A DNA stretch of 64,000 nt from Dechloromonas denitrificans (lineage in GTDB: Bacteria; Pseudomonadota; Gammaproteobacteria; Burkholderiales; Rhodocyclaceae): positions 358,083-422,082 of the forward strand of contig NZ_LODL01000035.1 of the NCBI RefSeq assembly GCF_001551835.1, read 5' to 3'. The notes under the pieces were generated by a model that worked only from the letters and a program-made list of their open reading frames with translations, did no database searches and was not told where the DNA came from. A program made the position numbers and the translations under genes. Of the stretch, positions 54,091 through 63,394 are shown piece after piece. Each line of letters begins with the position of its first letter. Position 1 is the first letter of the stretch.

Positions 54091-55373
54091 TTCTTCGCTT
54101 CCTGGTATTCGGTGATCACCGCCATGCCGGCCTGCAACTCGCCACCCAGTATCTCGGTATGGCGGCCGTTGCTGACCCCGGTTTTCACCGCCACCGGCTG
54201 CGGACCGTGGTCGCCGAGCACCCAGACCTGCGGCGCGCCGGGCGTGGCTGCGGCCGGCCGGTTTTTCGGCGCCTGCGGCGGCGGCCCGGGCATCAACCGC
54301 GCCACCAAGCTGCGGCTGGCCGCCGGCCCGGCCTGCGTCGGCGGCGTGAAACGCAGCGCCGCGTTCGGCACCAGCAACACCTGCTCGCGGCTGGCCGTGA
54401 CGATGCTGGCCGTCGCCGTCATGCCCGGACGCAGCGCCAGGTCGTCGTTGCCGACCTGCAGGATGGTCTTGTAGGTGACGACGTTGTCGGTCGTCGTCGA
54501 ACCGAGGCCGACGCGCTGGATACTGGCCGGAAACTTGCGCCCCGGCCAGGCAGCTACGGTGAACGTGGCTTTTTGGCCATTTTTCACATTGCCGACATCG
54601 GCCTCGTCCACCTTGACCTGCAACTCCATCTTGGCCAGATCCTCGGCCAGCACGAAGAGCACCGGCGTCGTCATCTGCGCCGCCACCGTCTGGCCCGGCT
54701 CGACCTTGCGGGTCAGCACGACGCCATCGACCGGCGAGCGGATGGTCGCCTTGCCGAGGTTGGTCTGATCGGTTTTCAGCGTCGCCTTGGCCTGCACGAC
54801 CTCGGCCCGGGCGCTCGCCGCGTTGGCGACGGCCCGTTGCAGCACCGCCTCGGCCGTTTCCAGCTCGGTCTTGGCCGGCACCTTGCCGCCGGAAAGTTCG
54901 GCCACCTGCCGCATCCGGGCCAGCGCCGCGCTCGCCTCGGCTACCGTCGCCGCCGTCTGGGCAACACTGGCTTCGGCCGCGGCCAGCGCCGCCTGCGACT
55001 TGTCCACGGCATCCTTCAACTTGGCGGTATCGAGCTGGGCGAGCAACTGGCCTTTTTTGACCACATCGTTTTCCTGGACCAGCACACTGGCCAGCGTGCC
55101 GGACAGTTCGCTGCCGACATCGACCGACTTGGTCGGCTGCAGGGTGCCGCTGGCCGACGCGGTGACCAGCAGATTGCCGAGTGCCGCTTCTTCGCTCAGG
55201 TACTGGCCGGCCGGCCCCTGGCCGCCACCGGCAAACAGGGCCAGGCCGGCGAGCAGCAGCACGGCGCCGCCACCGAGCAACAGCCGCCGGCGAAGCGGGC
55301 CGAAACCGCTGGCCGGGGCGGCATTGAGCAAGCCGAGCAGAGCTTCGGCGCTAGGGTCGGAGGGCTGCTTCAT
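54087..55373 (-). CDS. macA: MacA-like periplasmic adaptor (HlyD/RND membrane-fusion protein)
   Basis: A 428-residue adaptor. One N-terminal membrane anchor (LLLGGGAVLLLAGLALFAGG, about residues 30-48), lipoyl half-motifs (SVDVGSELSGTLASVLVQENDVVKKGQLLAQLD and IRSPVDGVVLTRKVEPGQTV), a coiled hairpin of about 100 residues between them (about 115-215) and a beta-barrel/membrane-proximal end. A Pro/Ala-rich insert (MPGPPPQAPKNRPAAATPGAP) near residue 365 is unusual. It bridges the inner-membrane pump and the outer-membrane channel. Coupled by 4-base overlaps on both sides. Confidence 0.93.
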   Translation of the reverse strand: MKQPSDPSAEALLGLLNAAPASGFGPLRRRLLLGGGAVLLLAGLALFAGGGQGPAGQYLSEEAALGNLLVTASASGTLQPTKSVDVGSELSGTLASVLVQENDVVKKGQLLAQLDTAKLKDAVDKSQAALAAAEASVAQTAATVAEASAALARMRQVAELSGGKVPAKTELETAEAVLQRAVANAASARAEVVQAKATLKTDQTNLGKATIRSPVDGVVLTRKVEPGQTVAAQMTTPVLFVLAEDLAKMELQVKVDEADVGNVKNGQKATFTVAAWPGRKFPASIQRVGLGSTTTDNVVTYKTILQVGNDDLALRPGMTATASIVTASREQVLLVPNAALRFTPPTQAGPAASRSLVARLMPGPPPQAPKNRPAAATPGAPQVWVLGDHGPQPVAVKTGVSNGRHTEILGGELQAGMAVITEYQEAKK

Positions 55374-56812
55374 GATTGTTTTCCTTCTTCGAATTGCTGC
55401 GCCATGGCGGGCGCTTCCCAGCCGCCGCCGAGCGCCTTGTAGAGTTTGATCAGGCTGCTCAGCACGGTGGCTTCAGCGGTCGCCAGGTTGTCTTCGGCCG
55501 TCAGCCGGGTGCGCTCGGTTTCCAGCACTTTCTGGAAATCGGCCAGCCCGGCCTGGTAGAGATCGCGGCTCAACGCCGCCGCACTGCGGGCCGCCGTCGC
55601 CGCCGCCTGGCGGGCGGCGACCCGCTCGCGCGATGCGGCATAGGCGGTCAGCCCGTTTTCGACCTCTTCGAGCGCGCTCAACACACTCGCCTCGTAGGAA
55701 ATCAGCGCCTGTTCCTGCACCGCGCTCTGGATGTCGACCGCGCTGCGCAGCTTGCCGCCGTCGAACAGCGTCGCCGCCAGCGTGCCGCTCAGCGCCCGCA
55801 GCACGGTGTCGCTACCACCCAGCGCGCCCAGGCTGTAGGCCTGCCAGCCGAAGGAGCCGCCCAGCGACAGGCTGGGGAACCGCGCCGCCAGCTTCTGGCC
55901 GACGCGGGCCGTTTCGGCAGCCAGCGTGCGTTCGGCGGTAATCAGGTCCGGCCGCTGGCGCAGCACGTCGGCCGGAATGCCGGCGCCGAGGCTGGCCGGC
56001 ACTGCCGGCAGAGGCGCGACCCTGGCCAGCTCGCCGGGCAGGGCACCCGGCTGGCGGCCGAGCAGCACGGCCAGCCGGTGCCCGGCCGCAGTCAGGCCGA
56101 CTTCGAGATCGGGAATGCCGGCCCGCGTCTGCTCGCGGTTGGTCCGCGCCTGTTCGACATCACTGCCGTCGGTCAGCCCGGCCTGGTAGCGCCAGTCGGT
56201 GATCTGCAGCGTTTCGGACTGGCTGGCCAGATTGTCGCGGGCGATCTGCAGCCGGCGCCGATAGCTGCGCAGTTCGACATAGTTCTGCGCCACTTCGGCA
56301 ACCAGCGACACCCGGACATTGTCCAGACTGGCCGCCATCGCCGCCTGATCGGCCGTCGCCGCTTCGACGGCGCGCCGGGTGCCGCCGAAGAGATCGATCT
56401 CCCAACTGGCGTCGAAGCCGGCGTCGTAGATCGTCCGCTCGGGAACGGCGCTGACCGCTTGGGCGGCCTTGCTGCGCTGGCCGGCGGTCGACGCGCTCAA
56501 CGTGGGGAAAAAGCCGCTCACCGCCTGGGCCCGGGCGGCCCGCGCCTGGCGCAGGCGCGATTGGGCGAGGCGGAGATCGAGGCTGCCGGCCAGTGCCTCG
56601 TCGATCAGCCCATCGAGCACCGGGTCGGCCAGTTGCCGCCACCAGCGAGCCAGTTCGCGCGCCGGCTCGGCCACCGGCGGCGCCGTCCATTGGCTCGGCA
56701 TGGCCAGACTGGGCGGCTGGTAATCTGGCCCAACCGACGGCAACTGCGTACAGCCGCCGAGCAGCGCCACGAGTAGGCCAAAGGCAGCGGGCTTGAAAAT
56801 TGGTCTATTCAT
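55370..56812 (-). CDS. Outer-membrane efflux lipoprotein (NodT/OprM, TolC family)
   Basis: A 480-residue channel protein. Lipoprotein signal peptide with lipobox LLGGC (Cys about residue 20); two repeated OEP domains, with VGPDYQPPSLAMPSQW at the start, LRLAQSRLRQARAARAQAVSGFFPTLS (about residue 80) and LEVGLTAAGHRLAVLLGR. First gene of the leftward operon channel-adaptor-ATPase-permease. ATG 56812 is chosen; a GTG directly before it is possible. Confidence 0.93.
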   Translation of the reverse strand: MNRPIFKPAAFGLLVALLGGCTQLPSVGPDYQPPSLAMPSQWTAPPVAEPARELARWWRQLADPVLDGLIDEALAGSLDLRLAQSRLRQARAARAQAVSGFFPTLSASTAGQRSKAAQAVSAVPERTIYDAGFDASWEIDLFGGTRRAVEAATADQAAMAASLDNVRVSLVAEVAQNYVELRSYRRRLQIARDNLASQSETLQITDWRYQAGLTDGSDVEQARTNREQTRAGIPDLEVGLTAAGHRLAVLLGRQPGALPGELARVAPLPAVPASLGAGIPADVLRQRPDLITAERTLAAETARVGQKLAARFPSLSLGGSFGWQAYSLGALGGSDTVLRALSGTLAATLFDGGKLRSAVDIQSAVQEQALISYEASVLSALEEVENGLTAYAASRERVAARQAAATAARSAAALSRDLYQAGLADFQKVLETERTRLTAEDNLATAEATVLSSLIKLYKALGGGWEAPAMAQQFEEGKQS

Positions 56813-56895
56813 CACGATTCAACTTGAAACAGGGCGCCATTGTCCCGGGCGATACCGGCCGGACGCTGCAGACAACAAGTAAAGATAGGTAAAGG

Positions 56896-57043
56896 GCCTC
56901 ACTTGCGGCAATACCGTTCAGTTAAGCGTCATTCCCGCGCAGGCGGGAATCCAGGAGTTGCGCTTTGACTGGGTTCCCGCCTGCGCGGGAACGACAAATT
57001 CAAGAAGCATTGCCTTAACTGACCCCATTGCCTCACTTGCGGC
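56896..57043. repeat. 14-bp direct repeat flanking a small insertion
   Basis: GCCTCACTTGCGGC occurs at 56896-56909 and 57030-57043, exactly flanking a 120-bp palindromic insertion. The right copy is the 3' end of the gene at 57033-57476 (its TGA stop is inside it); the left copy lies outside any gene, as expected of a target duplication. Confidence 0.85.
56910..57029. mobile_element. MITE-like palindromic insertion (120 bp)
   Basis: The ends pair as inverted repeats: TCAGTTAAG near 56918 against CTTAACTGA ending near 57022, and inside them TTCCCGCGCAGGCGGGAA against TTCCCGCCTGCGCGGGAA, separated by a short centre. GTCATTCCCGCGnnGGCGGGAATCCAG-like palindromes are common dispersed repeats in proteobacteria. 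The element encodes no protein and must have been moved in trans. It is bounded by a 14-bp direct repeat. Confidence 0.75.
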
Positions 57044-57476
57044 GCAACTCGCCGACCGGTTCCAGCCAGCGCCCGGCATCCCGGGCCAACCACTCGCGGG
57101 CGATCGGGTCCTGTTTCAGCTGGGCATCGAGAAAGGCCACGCTCAGGCGCTGAATGGCGATGATCTGCCGCGCACTGCTCGCTACCGGGAAAACCGACAT
57201 CGCTCCACCGGCGTTGCCGCCCGGCACGCCGGGGGCCGCCCCCGCCACCAGCGCTCGGCGGACCTCCGGATCATCGAAATAACCGCCGCCGGCCCCAATC
57301 TGCTCCATCGACTGCTCGCCGAGGCGGCGCTCGTCCTGCGGCGTCAGCACCGACTGGGCGGCTTCGCCGAGCTCGGGCAGCCCGCTTTCGGCGATGGCTG
57401 CGGTCGACTGCCCGAAAAGGGCAAAAACCAGGGCTGCCGCAGCAGCCCGGTTGCGCCGACTGAACGCGCCTGACAT
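57033..57476 (-). CDS. Short exported protein, possible chimera or remnant (147 aa)
   Basis: Signal peptide around residues 1-29. Residues 30-70 (SGLPELGEAAQSVLTPQDERRLGEQ ... DDPEVRRAL) look like the N-terminus of BepA/YfgC M48 metalloproteases, but the HExxH catalytic domain is missing. After a Gly-rich joint, the last 45 residues (IAIQRLSVAFLDAQLKQD, AREWLARDAGRWLEPVGEL) resemble the tail of secreted alpha/beta hydrolases. A deletion fusing two genes is one explanation; it may also be an intact small protein. Both resemblances are from memory and weak. The 120-bp insertion sits right after the stop. Confidence 0.55.
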   Translation of the reverse strand: MSGAFSRRNRAAAAALVFALFGQSTAAIAESGLPELGEAAQSVLTPQDERRLGEQSMEQIGAGGGYFDDPEVRRALVAGAAPGVPGGNAGGAMSVFPVASSARQIIAIQRLSVAFLDAQLKQDPIAREWLARDAGRWLEPVGELRRK

Positions 57477-57490
57477 CGGCCGCGCCCGGC

Positions 57491-58015
57491 TTAACGGGCC
57501 GGCGGTGGTGTGCGGCCTTCACCGCCCCTGCCGCGCGGCGGCGCATCGTCACCCGGCTTGCGCTCGGCCAGTTGCTGGCGCTGTTCCGGGGTCAGGATTT
57601 CAAAGATCTGCCGGTCTGCCTTGGCGCGGGCCAGCGCCATCTCGGCCACCGACTTGCCGAACGCCTCGCCCAGGGTGCGCGCCTTGGCTTCGCTGTAATC
57701 GGGCGCCGCCGCCAGCTTGCGCAGATCGTCCTCGACCTTCTGCTGCGCCTTGGCCTTGTCGCGCATCAGCGGCGCCTGCCCGTGCTTGATCTCGAACACC
57801 TTGTCGCGCTGGGCTTCGCTCAGGTTCAGGCTGCGCAGGTAATGCGGCCCCATCTCGCCGCCACGCTTGCCGAGCGCGGCCCGCGCTTCCATCCCGGAGC
57901 AGTCGCCCGGCTGGCGGTGGTCGCCCGGGTTGGCCGCGACCGTCAGCGGAATTGCCAGCGCCAGTCCGGCGGCGGCAAGAAAACGCTTGATGTGGCTGGG
58001 GGAAATATTCGTCAT
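57491..58015 (-). CDS. Spy/CpxP-like periplasmic protein
   Basis: A 174-residue exported protein: signal peptide (FLAAAGLALAIPLTVAA, cleavage about residue 28), then helices with the two LTxxQ-type motifs LNLSEAQRDKVFEI (about residue 63) and LTPEQRQQL (about residue 141). That is the Spy/CpxP family of ATP-independent periplasmic chaperones and stress or metal sensors. The C-terminus is an Arg/Gly/Pro-rich tail. It lies 14 bases before the short chimeric-looking gene, probably in one operon. The phased repeats at 58090-58134 suggest control by a response regulator. Confidence 0.88.
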   Translation of the reverse strand: MTNISPSHIKRFLAAAGLALAIPLTVAANPGDHRQPGDCSGMEARAALGKRGGEMGPHYLRSLNLSEAQRDKVFEIKHGQAPLMRDKAKAQQKVEDDLRKLAAAPDYSEAKARTLGEAFGKSVAEMALARAKADRQIFEILTPEQRQQLAERKPGDDAPPRGRGGEGRTPPPAR

Positions 58016-58089
58016 GTCGTATTCCTTTCGGGGGTAAGCAGGCTGGAAACAACGAACCTGCGACAGGACGAATACTCTCCCCGGGGCGA

Positions 58090-58134
58090 GTTAAGGGCGG
58101 TTAACCCACTGTAAATGATCGTAAATCGGGTAAC
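58090..58134. promoter_or_regulatory. Five phased GTTAA/GTAAA repeats (CpxR/OmpR-family-like box)
   Basis: GTTAAG 58090, GTTAAC 58100, GTAAA 58111, GTAAA 58121 and GTAAC 58130 give a 9-10 base period. The pair at 58111-58125 is a perfect GTAAA-N5-GTAAA CpxR-type box, and TTAAG-N5-TTAAC resembles PmrA-type boxes. The array is 75-119 bases upstream of the Spy-like gene, in the same relative orientation and at a similar distance as the array at 6671-6695. Confidence 0.6.
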
Positions 58135-58273
58135 AGACTCGCCAGAACAACGGAAGGCGAGATGGCAAAGCGCCTTGATGAGCATGAGAGAAGACAGCTA
58201 ACGAAGCACTTGCTCTGGGACAAAAAGCGGCGTAATTTCCGCTTTCGATACCAGAACAACAAAAGGGGAAGCC

Positions 58274-60346
58274 ATGACCACCGTACTGCACACCGGACCC
58301 GACACCGACCTCGCCACCCGTTACCTGTCCAGCGCGCTGCGCCTGCACACGCAAGCCGAAATCGCCGCCCACCTTGGTGTTAGCACCCGCGCCGTGCGCC
58401 ACTGGGTGGTCAAACAGGAAGTCCCGCAACATTACATTTTTGGCCTGCAAGGCCTGCTGCCGCTCGAACTGCCGCTGGCCGACAACGCCGCTTTCCGCTT
58501 CATCGACCTGTTCGCCGGCATCGGCGGCATCCGCATGGCCTTCGAGGAACTCGGCGGCCAATGCGTGTTCACCAGCGAGTGGGACAGCTACGCGCAAAAG
58601 ACCTATGTCGAGAACTACCCGAGCGGTCACAGCATCAACGGCGACATCACCAAAATCGACGCCGCCGACATTCCCGATCACGACGTGCTGCTCGGCGGTT
58701 TTCCCTGCCAGCCCTTCTCGATTGCCGGCGTCTCCAAAAAGAATGCCCTTGGCCGCGCCCACGGCTTTGCTGACGAAACGCAGGGCACGCTGTTCTTCGA
58801 TGTTTGCCGCATCATCGAGAAAAAGCAGCCGCGCGCCTTCCTGCTCGAAAACGTCAAGAACCTGATGTCGCACGACAAGGGCCGCACCTTCGACGTCATC
58901 AAACGGGCGCTCGACGATCTCGGCTACGACATCCACACCCGCATCATCGACGGCGCCCACTTCGTGCCGCAGCACCGCGAACGCATCATGATCGTCGGCT
59001 TCCGCAAGGCCGACCGGATCAGCTTCGACTGGAACGCCCTGCCGCTCCCCGCCAAGGGCCGGCGAACCATGGCCGAAATCCTGCACAAGACGGACGGCAG
59101 CGAAGCAAAGCTGGCTTGGGACGGCGACCGCTTCTTCAACCACGCCAAGGGGCAAGTCGATAGCAAATACACCCTGAGCGACAAACTCTGGGCCTACCTG
59201 CAAGGCTACGCCGCCAAACACAAGGCCGCCGGCAACGGATTCGGCTTCGGGCTGGTCTACCCCGACAGCGTCGCCCGCACCCTCTCCGCCCGCTACTACA
59301 AGGATGGCTCCGAAATTCTTGTTTACCAAGGCGAAGGCATCAACCCGCGCCGGCTGACACCGCGTGAATGTGCGCGGCTGATGGGGTTTCCGGATTCGTT
59401 CAGGATTTCGGTTTCGGATACGCAGGCTTATCGCCTACTCGCTGATGCCACTGTCGTGCCGATGGTTGCCGCTACGGCTAAACTCATGCTTCCGTTATTA
59501 ACGACTAGGAAGCCGGCAGCAAGCACTTCGGTGATGCTGCCTGAAAACATCATGAGTTCTGGCCGCTGGACTAAAGATCAACTGAAGCTCGCTTTCCATT
59601 TGTATTGCCAATTGCCGTTCGGCAAGCTGCATTCGAAAAACCCGGAAATTGTTCAACTGGCGGAATTGATCGGCCGTACGCCATCGGCTGTTGCCATGAA
59701 GCTAGTCAATTTCGCTAGCCTTGATCCGGCAATTACCAGCACCGGCCGCAAAGGCCTTGATGGCGCATCAAATCTCGACCGCGAAATCTGGGCCGACTTC
59801 CACGCTGACTGGGAAGGCTTGGCCCTTGAGTGCGAGCAACTTCGCGAGCAATTTGGCCTAATTCCTACGGTCGACCGCCCGGAAGAAGCAAAAACCGACG
59901 ACTTCCAGATTCCTGACGATTTCACCGGCGAAACCCGCCGCGTCTTTACCGAACAACGCATCAAACAGAATTTCTTCCGTCGCGCCGTTCTGGCCAGTTA
60001 TCGAGGGCGTTGCTGCATGTCCGGCCTCTCCGAACCGCGCCTGCTGATCGCCAGCCATATCGTGCCGTGGAGCAAGGACAAAGCGAACCGACTGAACCCG
60101 AGTAATGGCCTTTGCCTTTCGGCTATCCATGACCGCGCGTTCGATAAAGGGCTGATTACCCTGAGCGACGACTGGAAAATCGTTCTGTCCGAAGAACTGC
60201 GTAAGCGCGACGAACCTTTCGTTCAGTCCGTTCTAAAGCCATTGGAAGGTTGCGCAATTGAGATTCCGGAACGCTTTGTTCCCGATGCGGCCTTTCTTCA
60301 GCGCCACCGTGCTGAAATCTTTCTGGACAATCGCTCGGCGAAATAG
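58274..60346 (+). CDS. Fusion of Dcm-type cytosine-5 DNA methyltransferase and HNH endonuclease
   Basis: A 690-residue chain. Residues about 20-60 form a helix-turn-helix (AEIAAHLGVSTRAVRHWV). Residues 74-405 are a C5-methyltransferase closely like E. coli Dcm: motif I FIDLFAGIGGIR, motif IV GGFPCQPFS (Cys about 145), ENVKNL (about 192), QHRERI, and a target region with ARTLSARYYKDGSEIL as in Dcm, suggesting a CCWGG-like site. Motif X reads ADATVVP instead of FGNSVVVP. A linker leads to a second HTH-like part (SGRWTKDQLKLAFHLYCQLPF) and a C-terminal HNH nuclease (CCMSGLSEPRLLIASHIVPW, NPSNGLCLS, HDRAFD). Probably a single-chain restriction-modification protein. Start ATG 58274 with GGGGAAG. 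Confidence 0.88.
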   Translation: MTTVLHTGPDTDLATRYLSSALRLHTQAEIAAHLGVSTRAVRHWVVKQEVPQHYIFGLQGLLPLELPLADNAAFRFIDLFAGIGGIRMAFEELGGQCVFTSEWDSYAQKTYVENYPSGHSINGDITKIDAADIPDHDVLLGGFPCQPFSIAGVSKKNALGRAHGFADETQGTLFFDVCRIIEKKQPRAFLLENVKNLMSHDKGRTFDVIKRALDDLGYDIHTRIIDGAHFVPQHRERIMIVGFRKADRISFDWNALPLPAKGRRTMAEILHKTDGSEAKLAWDGDRFFNHAKGQVDSKYTLSDKLWAYLQGYAAKHKAAGNGFGFGLVYPDSVARTLSARYYKDGSEILVYQGEGINPRRLTPRECARLMGFPDSFRISVSDTQAYRLLADATVVPMVAATAKLMLPLLTTRKPAASTSVMLPENIMSSGRWTKDQLKLAFHLYCQLPFGKLHSKNPEIVQLAELIGRTPSAVAMKLVNFASLDPAITSTGRKGLDGASNLDREIWADFHADWEGLALECEQLREQFGLIPTVDRPEEAKTDDFQIPDDFTGETRRVFTEQRIKQNFFRRAVLASYRGRCCMSGLSEPRLLIASHIVPWSKDKANRLNPSNGLCLSAIHDRAFDKGLITLSDDWKIVLSEELRKRDEPFVQSVLKPLEGCAIEIPERFVPDAAFLQRHRAEIFLDNRSAK

Positions 60347-60348
60347 CC

Positions 60349-60711
60349 ATGACCGAATTCAGCATTTTCGATTACCTCTATCGCGATGCCAGCAACTACA
60401 AGTCATGGGGTAGTTTGCTACTTGAAGGGCGCGCGACTGAGACAGAACTCGAACAACTTCGCGCCCAACTCAATTGCGACGAGTTTTTTATCGCCGAACA
60501 GGTTGGCATTCCACCGCTCTACGCTGAACTTTGGAAGTTCAGCGACGGCCCCACCGAAGACGACCACGTCTGGCATACCTTCCACGAACTACGTCAGGCA
60601 GAGGCGGAAGAAATAACCGGCGAACCCTGGGGAAGAGTTTCTGAACTCATCGCACGTTTCAAATCGGTGAATAAATGGGATGAACAGTTATCACCGAATT
60701 GGGATATCTGA
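60349..60711 (+). CDS. Unknown protein following the Dcm-HNH gene (120 aa)
   Basis: Two bases separate its ATG from the fusion stop, so it is cotranscribed and probably coupled. The protein is acidic and soluble, rich in Trp, Tyr and Glu (FSIFDYLYRDASNYKSWGSLL, KFSDGPTEDDHVWHTFHELRQAEAEE). I recognise no family. Composition is lower in GC than the backbone. It could modulate the restriction protein or be a passenger. Confidence 0.7.
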   Translation: MTEFSIFDYLYRDASNYKSWGSLLLEGRATETELEQLRAQLNCDEFFIAEQVGIPPLYAELWKFSDGPTEDDHVWHTFHELRQAEAEEITGEPWGRVSELIARFKSVNKWDEQLSPNWDI

Positions 60712-61089
60712 ATGCAAAAAACGACCGTCTTTCACGAGGACGTGTTCTACGAATACTTCCGCCCGTTCAGGCACCCATTGGCACGCTTCGGTGATCTTTG
60801 GGGCGGTCATGGACTCGAAACCTACGGCGACGATTTGCAGCTCGCGTTCAAATATGACTCAGATTATGTGTGGACCGTTGTGGACTGCGGGGAAAGCTCG
60901 AACGAGTGGATCATCCCCGGCTTTCATCGCGTCAATCGCATTTGCTTTCTGCTGACGGAGGTCGCGCACTTCGATGCGCCCATTGAGTTCCGCATAGAAC
61001 GCGGGCCTCACTCATTAACGCCAATTGGTCTGGCGCGTCGGATTACCACGCTCAAGCGAATTCTGAGTGAGGCCAAAGCCAAAGATTGA
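60712..61089 (+). CDS. Unknown protein following the Dcm-HNH gene (125 aa)
   Basis: Starts at the base after the previous stop. A soluble protein with a mixed alpha/beta look, rich in aromatic residues (FHEDVFYEYFRPFRHPLARFGDLWGGHGLETYGDD, WTVVDCGESSNEWIIPGFHRVNR), ending in a basic helix. The pattern is of the kind seen in immunity-type proteins, but no family is recognised. Third gene of the Dcm-HNH unit; the terminator follows 62 bases later. Confidence 0.7.
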   Translation: MQKTTVFHEDVFYEYFRPFRHPLARFGDLWGGHGLETYGDDLQLAFKYDSDYVWTVVDCGESSNEWIIPGFHRVNRICFLLTEVAHFDAPIEFRIERGPHSLTPIGLARRITTLKRILSEAKAKD

Positions 61090-61151
61090 GCGCCACGGCA
61101 AATTTCAATTTTGGCCATTTTTTCCGGTTGACCGCAGCAATCCCAAAAAAC

Positions 61152-61181
61152 AAAAAGGCGACTGAATCAGTCGCCTTTTTT
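61152..61181. terminator. Bidirectional intrinsic terminator
   Basis: GGCGACT (61157-61163) and AGTCGCC (61169-61175) around GAATC, with A5 before and T6 after. It ends the Dcm-HNH unit and the leftward thiC gene. Stem identical to that at 32528-32556. Confidence 0.88.
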
Positions 61182-61205
61182 GCTGCTTTTTCGCAGTTGA
61201 CCGGG

Positions 61206-63266
<2,061 letters not shown>

Positions 63267-63273
63267 GGAGCGC

Positions 63274-63302
63274 AAGTTACTGGAAATACAGGCAAAATGC
63301 AA
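63274..63302 (-). promoter_or_regulatory. Sigma-70-like promoter of the TPP riboswitch-thiC transcript
   Basis: On the minus strand TTGCAT (63302-63297) and TAACTT (63279-63274) are 17 bases apart. Transcription would start near 63267, at the first bases of the riboswitch. Confidence 0.45.
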
Positions 63303-63394
63303 CAAATCGCATTCTGCGCTCAAGGTTTCTCGAAATTGGCCGAAATATCCTCGACAAGCGTCGGAATTTTAAAGAATAAGATGAGGGATCTGAG

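Noticed and set aside
58162..58383. Short plus-strand frame just before and into the Dcm-HNH gene
   Set aside because: After about 35 residues it runs out of frame through the methyltransferase N-terminus and becomes Arg/His/Pro-rich; the 58274 start with its own ribosome-binding site is better.
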